32,951 bases of DNA. Source: CAZEIW01 sp964512305. GTDB taxonomy: Bacteria; Pseudomonadota; Gammaproteobacteria; Burkholderiales; Burkholderiaceae_F. The notes beneath the pieces were generated by a model, which had not been told where the DNA came from, did not search any database, and worked only from the letters and a program-made list of their open reading frames with translations. The position numbers and the translations under genes are program-made. Location: assembly GCA_964512305.1 (NCBI GenBank), contig CAZEIW010000168.1, forward strand, positions 1 through 32,951. Reading direction: 5' to 3'. Positions 24,447-31,587 of this stretch are shown here, one piece after another (position 1 is the first letter of the stretch; each line of letters begins with the position of its first letter).

Positions 24447-26558
24447 TTGTCGAACCCGGCGACAGGGACCTTCTCCAGTGCGGCGCCGCGCGCGGCCGCG
24501 GGCCGCTGGCGTGCCATCGCGTCGTGGCTGCAGCCGCTGGTGTCGAGCGGCGAGCGCGAGCGACGCGATCTGTCGGTGCTGCTGCTCGTGGTCGCGGTGG
24601 TGGTCGTGCCGCATTTCGACCATCTGCCCTGGTGGTCGACCGCGGTGGTGTGCGGGCTGTGGACCTGGCGCGCCTGGCTGACGTGGACGCGCCGTCCGCT
24701 GCCGGGACGGTTCGCGATGGTGCCTTTGCTGGCGGCGGCGTCGGTCTCCGTGTGGCTGCAGCACGGCACCCTGTTCGGGCGCGATCCCGGCGTCAACCTG
24801 CTGCTGCTGCTGGTGGGCCTGAAGCTGCTCGAGATGCGGGCCCGGCGCGACGTGCTGATCGTGATCTTCCTGTCCTTCTTCGTGCTGATGACGCGCTTCC
24901 TGTACGACCAGGGCCTGCTGCTCGGCCTGCTGACGATCGCGACGGTGCTGGCGCTGTTCGTCGTGCTGGTCAGCGTCAACATGGTCGAAGGCGACGTCTC
25001 GGCCGGCGCCAAGCTGCGCCTGGTGCTGCTGATGTTCTTCAAGGCGCTGCCGCTCACGATCGCGCTCTTCGTGCTGTTTCCGCGCCTGCCGGCGCCGCTA
25101 TGGGGCCTGCTGCACGGCGAGGCAAGCGGGACGACCGGCCTGTCGAATTCGATGTCGCCCGGCTCGATCAACCGTCTGCTGCAATCGGACGCGATCGCGC
25201 TGCGCGCCCGCTTCGAGGGGGCGATTCCGCCCAACAACGAGCTCTACTGGCGCGGCCCGGTCTTCGGAGCGTTCGACGGCCGCACCTGGACGCGCCTCGC
25301 GACCCCCGCGAGCGACCCGCGCGAGCTCGAGATCACCGTCGATCCGGCCAGCGCGATCGACTACACGGTCACGCTCGAGGCGCACGAGCACGACTGGCTG
25401 CTCGCGCTCGAAATGCCGGGGCGGGTCGACGACGCGCCCGTGCTCGACTCGCGCCTGACGCCGGAGCTCGAACTGCGCAGCGCCAGCCCGCTGCAGGAAC
25501 GGGTGCGCTATCGCGTGCGCAGCTACACCTCGTTCAGCTTCGGCTCGCACGTGCCGGCCGCCGCGCTGCAGCCCTACCTGGAACTGCCGGCCGGCTTCAA
25601 TCCCCGCACGCAGCGCTTCGCTGCGGGAATGAAGGAACAGGTGCTGGGGCCGGCGGCGGCCGGCTCGCACGCGCGCGACGCGGATCTGGTCGCGGCCGCG
25701 CTCGACCTGCTGCACCGCGACGACTACCGCTACAGCCTGCAACCACCCCCGCTGGGACGCAATTCGGTCGATGACCTCCTGTTCGAGACCCGCAGCGGCT
25801 ACTGCGAGCACTATGCCTCGGCGTTCGTGGTGCTGATGCGCGCGCTCGAGATCCCGGCGCGGGTCGTGACCGGCTACCAGGGCGGGGCCGTCAACCCGGT
25901 CGACGGGTTCCTGACCGTGCGGCAGTCCGACGCCCATGCCTGGGCCGAGGTCTGGCTCGAGACACGCGGCTGGGTGCGGGTCGACCCCACCGCGGCGATC
26001 GCGCCCGAGCGCATCGAACATGGTGTCGACGCGCTGCCCGGCAGCGACCTGGCCGCGCTTGCACGGCGCCAGGGACCGCTCGGATGGATGCGAAACTGGC
26101 GGCCGAACTGGGAAGCGATCGAGAACGCGTGGAACCAGTGGGTGCTGTCGTACTCGTCGGAACGCCAGCGCTCGCTGATGTCGTGGCTCGGCATGACGCC
26201 GAGCTGGCAGAACCTCGCGATCATGTTCGGCAGCACCGTGTCGCTGCTGCTGTTGACGCTGGCCGTGTTTTCGATGCGGCACCGGGTCGAGCGCGATCCG
26301 CTCGCCGACCTCGTCGGGCGGCTGCGGCAAAAGCTCGAGGGCGCGGGAATCGAGATCCCTCCCAGCGCCGGACCGCGCGAGATCGCGCGTCGCATCGACC
26401 GCAGGCTGGAGCCCGGCAGCCTGCAGGAGGCGCGGTCCCTGCTCGGCGCGCTCGAGCGCGCGCGCTACGCGCCGCCGCCCGCACGCCGCGGTCTGCCGGT
26501 GCTGCGCGAGTTGCGAGGGCGCGTCCGGCGCTTCCGTGCGCGGCCGAGCGCGGCGTAA
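24447..26558 (+). CDS. TgpA-like membrane protein with periplasmic transglutaminase domain
   Basis: The 703-residue protein has an N-terminal block of about six membrane segments (DUF3488 type, roughly 45-215) and a periplasmic part. A transglutaminase core follows: C453 in RSGYCEHYASAFVVLMRA, H497 in SDAHAWAEVWLE and D513 in WVRVDPTAAIAP. The triad spacing (44 and 16 residues) matches Pseudomonas aeruginosa TgpA. A last membrane segment (about 590-612) precedes a cytoplasmic DUF4129-type tail with a coiled-coil-like Arg/Glu-rich end. TgpA is important for viability in Pseudomonas, but its substrate is unknown. The start is uncertain: no ATG or GTG lies near the expected N-terminus, so the TTG at 24447, four bases after the DUF58 stop, is used. 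Repeats follow the stop codon. Confidence 0.9.
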   Translation: MSNPATGTFSSAAPRAAAGRWRAIASWLQPLVSSGERERRDLSVLLLVVAVVVVPHFDHLPWWSTAVVCGLWTWRAWLTWTRRPLPGRFAMVPLLAAASVSVWLQHGTLFGRDPGVNLLLLLVGLKLLEMRARRDVLIVIFLSFFVLMTRFLYDQGLLLGLLTIATVLALFVVLVSVNMVEGDVSAGAKLRLVLLMFFKALPLTIALFVLFPRLPAPLWGLLHGEASGTTGLSNSMSPGSINRLLQSDAIALRARFEGAIPPNNELYWRGPVFGAFDGRTWTRLATPASDPRELEITVDPASAIDYTVTLEAHEHDWLLALEMPGRVDDAPVLDSRLTPELELRSASPLQERVRYRVRSYTSFSFGSHVPAAALQPYLELPAGFNPRTQRFAAGMKEQVLGPAAAGSHARDADLVAAALDLLHRDDYRYSLQPPPLGRNSVDDLLFETRSGYCEHYASAFVVLMRALEIPARVVTGYQGGAVNPVDGFLTVRQSDAHAWAEVWLETRGWVRVDPTAAIAPERIEHGVDALPGSDLAALARRQGPLGWMRNWRPNWEAIENAWNQWVLSYSSERQRSLMSWLGMTPSWQNLAIMFGSTVSLLLLTLAVFSMRHRVERDPLADLVGRLRQKLEGAGIEIPPSAGPREIARRIDRRLEPGSLQEARSLLGALERARYAPPPARRGLPVLRELRGRVRRFRARPSAA

Positions 26559-26581
26559 AAAGGATTCAGCTCTTCCGGCCC

Positions 26582-26711
26582 GCGCCGACCCCCGGGTCAA
26601 GCCCGGGGGCAGGCGTGGATGGCCGGGACAAGCCCCGCCAAGACCAAGCGACGGGCAAACCAACGATAGGTGTCAACCCCCGGCTTGTCCCGGGGATCCA
26701 CGTCGGCGCGG
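26582..26711. repeat. REP-like palindromic repeat cluster, second locus (B2, C2, A3)
   Basis: The 227-bp gap between the tgpA-like gene and the convergent isomerase gene holds B2 (26582-26614), identical over 33 bases to B1 at 18728-18760. C2 (26617-26645) is a diverged C unit (GGATGGCCGGGACAAGCC start). A3 (26669-26711) shares GGATCCACGTCGG and flanks with the A1 unit at 18665. The order is B-C-A here versus A-B-C-A-B' at the first locus. Both clusters lie between convergent genes, where such hairpins can act as two-way terminators. No transposase-like (RAYT) gene is present in the window. Confidence 0.85.
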
Positions 26712-26785
26712 GCCGGAGGCAGCCCATCCTGAGCAGATAGGGACCCCGGGGCCTTCCCCCGCGGAGATGAGCCGTGTTTTCGGCC

Positions 26786-27430
26786 CTACTCCGCGTCGGG
26801 CTGCCGCGACGGCTGGGCGTCGATGAATGCCGGCAGCTGCATGCACTGGTCGCAGATCCGCACCAGGGTCGGCACGTGTTCCAGGCGGCAGTCGAAACGG
26901 CGCGCATTGAAGATCTGCGGCACCAGGAACACGTCGGCGATCGACACCTGGTCGCCGAGGACATGGCGGCCGCCGCGCCCGGACGCGAGCACTTGCGCCT
27001 CGACCTGGGCCAGGCCCTGCTCGACCCAGTGCCGGTACCACTGGTTCTTGGCCTCTTCGGCGACGCCGAGCTCGCGCACCAGGTAGCGCAGCACGCGCAG
27101 ATTGTTCAGCGGATGGATCTCGCAGGCGATCGACAGCGCGATCGACCGCACGTAGGCGCGCTGCGCGGCGTCGCCCGGCAGCAGAGGCGGCTGCGGGTAC
27201 TTCTCCTCGAGATATTCGACGATCGCCATCGACTGCGTCAGGTGCAGACCGTCGTGCTCGAGCACGGGCACCAGCGCGGCCGGGTTGAGCGCCCGGAACG
27301 GCTCGCCGAGCTGCTGGCCGCCGCCGCGCATCAGATGCACCGGCTCGATCTCGTAGGCGAGGCCCTTGAGGTTCAGCGCGATCCGCACGCGGAACGACGC
27401 CGACGATCGATAGTAGCTGTAGAGCTTCAC
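26786..27430 (-). CDS. Zeta-class glutathione S-transferase, maleylpyruvate/maleylacetoacetate isomerase
   Basis: The 214-residue protein has an N-terminal thioredoxin-like domain starting KLYSYYRSSASFRVRIALNL, the zeta-class SSxxxRVRIAL signature with the active-site serines. It continues with NPAALVPVLEHDG and LTQSMAIVEYLEEKYP; a helical domain follows with VSIADVFLVPQIFNA. It isomerises maleylpyruvate to fumarylpyruvate (gentisate route) or maleylacetoacetate to fumarylacetoacetate (tyrosine route). The neighbouring hydrolase looks like the fumarylpyruvate enzyme, so the gentisate role is preferred. The start is a GTG at 27430 with GGAG seven bases upstream. It follows the hydrolase after 25 bp on the same strand. 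Confidence 0.92.
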   Translation of the reverse strand: MKLYSYYRSSASFRVRIALNLKGLAYEIEPVHLMRGGGQQLGEPFRALNPAALVPVLEHDGLHLTQSMAIVEYLEEKYPQPPLLPGDAAQRAYVRSIALSIACEIHPLNNLRVLRYLVRELGVAEEAKNQWYRHWVEQGLAQVEAQVLASGRGGRHVLGDQVSIADVFLVPQIFNARRFDCRLEHVPTLVRICDQCMQLPAFIDAQPSRQPDAE

Positions 27431-27455
27431 GGTGATGCTCCGTCGACGTCAACGC

Positions 27456-28154
27456 TCATCCCGTCACTCGCAGCTTCAGGGTCCCCACGCCTTCGACCCC
27501 GCCCTCGAGCAGATCGCCCGCCTTGACCGCCCCGACCCCCTCGGGAGTCCCGGTGAAGATCAGGTCGCCGGGAAGCAATTCGAAATACCGGGACAGGTGT
27601 TCGATCGTCTCGTCGACGCTCCAGATCAACTTCGAGACGTCGCTCGCCTGGCGCCGGGCGCCGTTGACGTCCAGCCAGATCGCGCCTGACGACACGATCC
27701 CGGTCGCTGAACGCGGCCGGATCGGGCTGATCGGCGCCGCGGCGTCGAAGGACTTGCCCACTTCCCACGGCCGGCCCTGCTTCTTCATCTCCGCCTGCAG
27801 GTCGCGCCGGGTCATGTCGAGGCCGACCGCGTAGCCCCAGACGAGCTTCGAGGCGTCGGCCGCCGCGACCCGGCTGCCGCGGGCGCCGATCGCGACCACC
27901 AGCTCGATCTCGTGGTGCAAACTGGCGGTCTCGCCCGGGTACGGAAGCTCCCCGATCCGGCCCTCGGCGACAGGCAGCACCGCGTCGGCCGGTTTGGCGA
28001 AGAAAAACGGAGGCTCGCGGCCCGTGAATCCCATTTCCTTCGCATGATCCTCGTAGTTCCGGCCGACGCAGTAGATCCGGTGCACCGGGAACAGGTCCGT
28101 CGTTCCGACGACGGGTACGACCGCTTGCGGCGGAGCTGCAAAAACGTATCCCAT
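27456..28154 (-). CDS. Fumarylacetoacetate hydrolase-family protein, probable fumarylpyruvate hydrolase
   Basis: The 232-residue protein begins YVFAAPPQAVVPVVG and has RIYCVGRNYEDHAKEMGF, PPFFFAKPADAVLP, metal-binding residues in LHHEIELVVAIGARG and in VGLDMTRRDLQ, and GDLIFTGTPEGVGAVKAGD. The N-terminal wording matches NagK-type fumarylpyruvate hydrolases, which cleave fumarylpyruvate to fumarate and pyruvate at the end of the gentisate pathway. FAHD1-like acylpyruvase or oxaloacetate decarboxylase activity is an alternative. It is the first gene of a two-gene unit with the isomerase. No gentisate 1,2-dioxygenase is present in the window. The Shine-Dalgarno is weak, and 78 bp separate it from the divergent glycosyltransferase. 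Confidence 0.88.
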   Translation of the reverse strand: MGYVFAAPPQAVVPVVGTTDLFPVHRIYCVGRNYEDHAKEMGFTGREPPFFFAKPADAVLPVAEGRIGELPYPGETASLHHEIELVVAIGARGSRVAAADASKLVWGYAVGLDMTRRDLQAEMKKQGRPWEVGKSFDAAAPISPIRPRSATGIVSSGAIWLDVNGARRQASDVSKLIWSVDETIEHLSRYFELLPGDLIFTGTPEGVGAVKAGDLLEGGVEGVGTLKLRVTG

Positions 28155-28232
28155 AACGGCACCCGGTCGGCAGTTGAAAACGGAGGTTCGAAGCGGCCGA
28201 CGATTCTAAGCGGGTTCGCGTAAAGTTCCAGT

Positions 28233-29285
28233 ATGCACAACGATCGTCGCCTTTCAACCGTGCCGGCGGCAGCCGCCGCCGGCGGGCCGCGCGACGGGGG
28301 TGCGCCGTCGATCTCGTGCGTCGTGCCGGCCTACAACGAGGCGCAGAACCTGCCGCACCTGCTGCAGGAGCTCACGACGCTGCTGCCGACCCTGACGGAC
28401 CGGTGGGAAGTCGTGGTCGTGGACGACGGCAGCCGCGACGCGACGGTCGAGTCGATCCAGCCGTGGCTCGCGGCACCGGGGGTCGTGTGCCTCGCGCTGT
28501 CGCGCAACTTCGGCAAGGAGGCCGCGCTCGGCGCCGGCCTCGATCATGCGCGCGGCGAAGTCGTGATCACGCTCGACGCCGACCTGCAGCATCCGGTCGA
28601 CCTGCTGCCACAGATGCTGCAGGCGTGGCGCGAGGGCGTCGACATGGTCTATGCGGTGCGCAGCGACCGCAGCCAGGAGTCCTCGCTCAAGCGCCTCGGG
28701 ACGCGCGCGTTCTACTGGCTGATGAGGCTCGGTTCCTCGATCGAGATCCCCCCCAACGCCGGCGATTTCCGGCTGATGGACCGCAGCGTCGTCGACGCGC
28801 TGTGCAGCCTTCCGGAGCGCACCCGCTTCATGAAGGGCCTGTACGCCTGGGTCGGGTTCAGGACCCGGGCGCTGGAGTTCAATCCTCCGGCGCGGCACGC
28901 GGGCAGCAGCGGTTTCGGCTTAAAGGCGCTGTTTTCGCTCGCGGCCTCCGGGCTGACCGCGTTCTCCAACCTGCCGCTACGCCTGGCGAGCGCGTTGGGG
29001 TCGCTGCTCGCCCTGGTGGCGTTCGGCTACGGCGTCTGGGTCGTGGCCGAGCACTTCGTCCGCGGCCACGACGTGCCGGGCTACGCGACGATCGTCACCG
29101 GCCTGATGTTCTTCAGCGGCGTGCAGCTGCTCTTCATCGGGATCCTCGGCGAGTACCTCGGCCGCGTCTACGAGGAGGTCAAGATGCGGCCGCGCTACCT
29201 CGTCGCGCGCCAGCTCGGGTACAGCCGGCTCGAACAGCCGCAGGCGCAGGCGCAGCCGCAGGCGGCGGCCGCACGGCCGCGGTGA
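28233..29285 (+). CDS. Family 2 glycosyltransferase, polyprenyl-phosphate type (ArnC/GtrB/DPM1-like)
   Basis: The 350-residue protein has a cytoplasmic GT-A domain: ISCVVPAYNEAQNLPHLL, VVVVDDGSRDATVES, SRNFGKEAALGAGLDHARG, LDADLQHPVDLLPQML (metal-binding DxD) and NAGDFRLMDRSVVDAL. A pair of membrane segments follows (about 246-270 and 284-306), then YLGRVYEEVKMRPRYLV. Relatives move a sugar from a nucleotide donor onto undecaprenyl phosphate. The last 20 or so residues are a Gln/Ala/Pro-rich tail coded by repeated CAGGCGCAGCCG-like units. Its stop codon overlaps the GTG of the downstream deacetylase, so the pair should act in sequence on one lipid-linked sugar. The donor sugar is not readable. 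Confidence 0.9.
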   Translation: MHNDRRLSTVPAAAAAGGPRDGGAPSISCVVPAYNEAQNLPHLLQELTTLLPTLTDRWEVVVVDDGSRDATVESIQPWLAAPGVVCLALSRNFGKEAALGAGLDHARGEVVITLDADLQHPVDLLPQMLQAWREGVDMVYAVRSDRSQESSLKRLGTRAFYWLMRLGSSIEIPPNAGDFRLMDRSVVDALCSLPERTRFMKGLYAWVGFRTRALEFNPPARHAGSSGFGLKALFSLAASGLTAFSNLPLRLASALGSLLALVAFGYGVWVVAEHFVRGHDVPGYATIVTGLMFFSGVQLLFIGILGEYLGRVYEEVKMRPRYLVARQLGYSRLEQPQAQAQPQAAAARPR

Positions 29286-30145
29286 GTCCGGGATCGGCGC
29301 CGCTGCGGCGCTGGATCATTTGCGCCGACGACTTCGGCCTCGACCGCGGCGGAATCGATGCCACGATCGCGCTGATCGAGCGCGGCCGCGTGACCGCGAC
29401 CAGCGCGCTGACCGATTCGCCGCTCTGGCCCGAGGCGGCGCGCGCGTTGTCGGCGGCATCCGGCGGTGCCGGAATCGGATTGCACCTGAACCTGACCGAG
29501 CCGCTGGAATCCCGCGATCCTGGCGGTTCTCATTGGCCCCTGCCGGTGTTGATCCTGCGCTGCTGGTCGGGGGCGCTGGCGCTCGGCGTGGTGCGCGATG
29601 CGATCCACCGGCAGCTCGACCGCTTCGAGGACGCGATCGGGCGTGGGCCCGATTTCGTCGACGGTCATCAGCACGTGCACCAGTTCGCGCGCGTGCGCGA
29701 CGAGCTGGTCGGCTGCCTGGCGGCACGCTACCCCGGGTCCCTCCCGTGGCTGCGCAACACGCGGCCGCCGGCGCAGATTCGCGACCTCAAGGCGGGCGTG
29801 ATCTCCCGGCTCGGAGCGCGGCGCCTGTGCGAGCTGGCGGCGGCGCGCTCGATCGCGACCAACACGGCCTTCGTCGGCGTCTACGGTTTCGAAGCCGAGC
29901 CCGCGAGGTGGCTCGCGCACCTGGGGCGCTGGGTTGCCGCGGGCCCCGATGCGACGGTGCTGATGTGCCACCCGTCGACCCGGCCGCGGCCGCAGGATCC
30001 GATCGGGCCCGCGCGGCGGATGGAGGCCGGCCTGCTAGGCGGCGGTGCGTTCGCCGCGCTGCTGACGGCAGCCGGCATCGTCGCGACCAGCGGCCGGAGC
30101 CTGCCGCCGTTGCCGCCGGGGAGTCAGCAGGCGGGCGCCGGCTGA
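29282..30145 (+). CDS. YdjC/ChbG/HpnK-family carbohydrate deacetylase
   Basis: The 287-residue protein has metal-site motifs typical of the YdjC fold: ICADDFGL (D16 and D17), GIGLHLNLTEP, FVDGHQHVHQF and LMCHPSTRP. Family members remove acetyl groups from amino sugars: chitobiose (ChbG), hopanoid-linked GlcNAc (HpnK) or undecaprenyl-phosphate-linked GalNAc (NaxD). The GTG start at 29282 overlaps the glycosyltransferase stop codon (GTGA), and the conserved domain begins 10 residues in. The pairing recalls FlmF2/NaxD of Francisella and LgmA/LgmC of Bordetella, which prepare amino-sugar donors for lipid A; this role is inferred. Its last 22 bases overlap the convergent YihY gene. The stop codon is at 30143-30145. 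Confidence 0.88.
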   Translation: MSPGSAPLRRWIICADDFGLDRGGIDATIALIERGRVTATSALTDSPLWPEAARALSAASGGAGIGLHLNLTEPLESRDPGGSHWPLPVLILRCWSGALALGVVRDAIHRQLDRFEDAIGRGPDFVDGHQHVHQFARVRDELVGCLAARYPGSLPWLRNTRPPAQIRDLKAGVISRLGARRLCELAAARSIATNTAFVGVYGFEAEPARWLAHLGRWVAAGPDATVLMCHPSTRPRPQDPIGPARRMEAGLLGGGAFAALLTAAGIVATSGRSLPPLPPGSQQAGAG

Positions 30146-31449
30146 ACCGGTTGCGCGCGGCCTGCGACGCCGAGTGCTGCGAGCGGCGTTCGCAGCCAGT
30201 CGCCCTGCAGTCCCGGCGCCAGCCATGCCAGCAGGTCCAGATCGGGCCGCTTCAGCAGCGAGTTGGCCGGGTCGATCGCGAAGTGGTCGAACGCCGCGCC
30301 CAGGTTGGCGCGCGCGGGATCGCACCCCAGGATCCAGAAGGCGGACCCGGCTGAGCCGCGCGCGAGCTGCCGCACGTAGCCCAGGCGCTCCAGCTCCGAC
30401 AGCAGTGCCGCGACATCCTCCTCGTAGCCGCCGACCGCGCGCGCGAGCGTGGGGGTCGAGCGTTCCGGTGGCCCGGCGCCCTTCTGCGCCGAGACCAGCA
30501 GGCGCAGCAGGGCGACCGCGGTGACGAACCGGTTGCCGCGGCGGTAATGGTCGACGAAGCGCACGCTGCGCAGTTGCGGCAGCGTTGCCGCGATCGCCGC
30601 GCCGAACAGGAAGCTGAGCCACGACAGGTAGATCCAGATCAGGAAGATCGGCACCACCGCGAACGCGCCGTAGATCGTCAGCAGGCTGCCGTGCGTGATG
30701 AAGGCGGCAAAACCCCGGCTCAGCCCCTCGTCGACCAGCGCGGCCACCAGTCCGCCCACGAGCGCGTCGAGCCACAGGACCCGCCGGTTCGGGACGAACG
30801 CGTACAGCGCGCAGTACGCCAGCGTGCCCAGCGCCGGCGAAGCGAGCGCCAGCAGCTCATGCAGCATCCCGGGCGACTGTGCGCCCGGCGACACCGACAG
30901 CACGTAGGAGGTCAGGGCGAGGCTGGCGCCGATCAGCAGCGGTCCGATCGTGAGCAGCGTCCAGTAGAGCAGCACGCGCTGCGTCAGCGCACGGCGCTGA
31001 TGCACCTGCCAGATGTCGTTGAGCACGCGATCGACCGTCAGGATCATCGTGAGCGCGGTCAGCGCGAAGAAGGCGAGCCCGAGGGCTCCCACGCGGGTCG
31101 CCTTGGCCGCGAACTCGCTCAGGTAGCGCAGGATCGTCCCGGCGAACGGCTCGGGCAGCAGACCCCTGAGCAGCGAACGTTCGACGGCGTCGCGATATTC
31201 GTTGAACGACGGCAGCGCGGCGAACGCGGCCAGCGCGACGGCAAGCAGCGGCACCAGCGCCAGCACGGTCGAATACGTCAGGCTCGCTGCAACCTGCTCG
31301 AGGCGCGCCTGGCGCGCCTTGAGCGCGGCGAACGTCAGGACCTCCCGGGCGAGCAAAAGGCGCGGCCGGATCTTCTCGGGAAGCGCGGGCAGGCGCAGCG
31401 GCCGCCACCCGGACGTGCGTGCGGGTTTCACGGGGTCGGGGGTTTGCAT
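30124..31449 (-). CDS. YihY/BrkB-family inner membrane protein with C-terminal extension
   Basis: The 441-residue protein has a core of six hydrophobic segments between about 45 and 300. Family landmarks are EQVAASLTYSTVLALVPLLA, LTALTMILTVDRVLNDIW, and GGLVAALVDEGLSRGFAAF, followed by YGAFAVVPIFLIWIYLSW. Older annotations call this family 'ribonuclease BN', which is not supported; the function is unknown. Ordinary YihY is about 290 residues. The extra 130 or so at the C-terminus include AVGGYEEDVAALLSELERLG, which then continues YVRQLARG. This looks like a winged-helix-type cytoplasmic domain, as in the long proteobacterial form. It overlaps the deacetylase gene by 22 bp at its 3' end. The ATG at 31449 is the first in frame, and 138 bp separate it from the divergent dehydrogenase. 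Confidence 0.9.
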   Translation of the reverse strand: MQTPDPVKPARTSGWRPLRLPALPEKIRPRLLLAREVLTFAALKARQARLEQVAASLTYSTVLALVPLLAVALAAFAALPSFNEYRDAVERSLLRGLLPEPFAGTILRYLSEFAAKATRVGALGLAFFALTALTMILTVDRVLNDIWQVHQRRALTQRVLLYWTLLTIGPLLIGASLALTSYVLSVSPGAQSPGMLHELLALASPALGTLAYCALYAFVPNRRVLWLDALVGGLVAALVDEGLSRGFAAFITHGSLLTIYGAFAVVPIFLIWIYLSWLSFLFGAAIAATLPQLRSVRFVDHYRRGNRFVTAVALLRLLVSAQKGAGPPERSTPTLARAVGGYEEDVAALLSELERLGYVRQLARGSAGSAFWILGCDPARANLGAAFDHFAIDPANSLLKRPDLDLLAWLAPGLQGDWLRTPLAALGVAGRAQPVQPAPAC

Positions 31450-31587
31450 GGTGTTCCCATAAGGGGCTGCTCTTGCGCCGGCGCCGGTCGCACGGTCTCG
31501 CTCACCGCCGCGGGATCACGTAAGCTTGCCGGCCGGCATGCGATTATCGTGGGTCGGAGCCAGACCCGGCCAGCGGGCCGTGACGCC

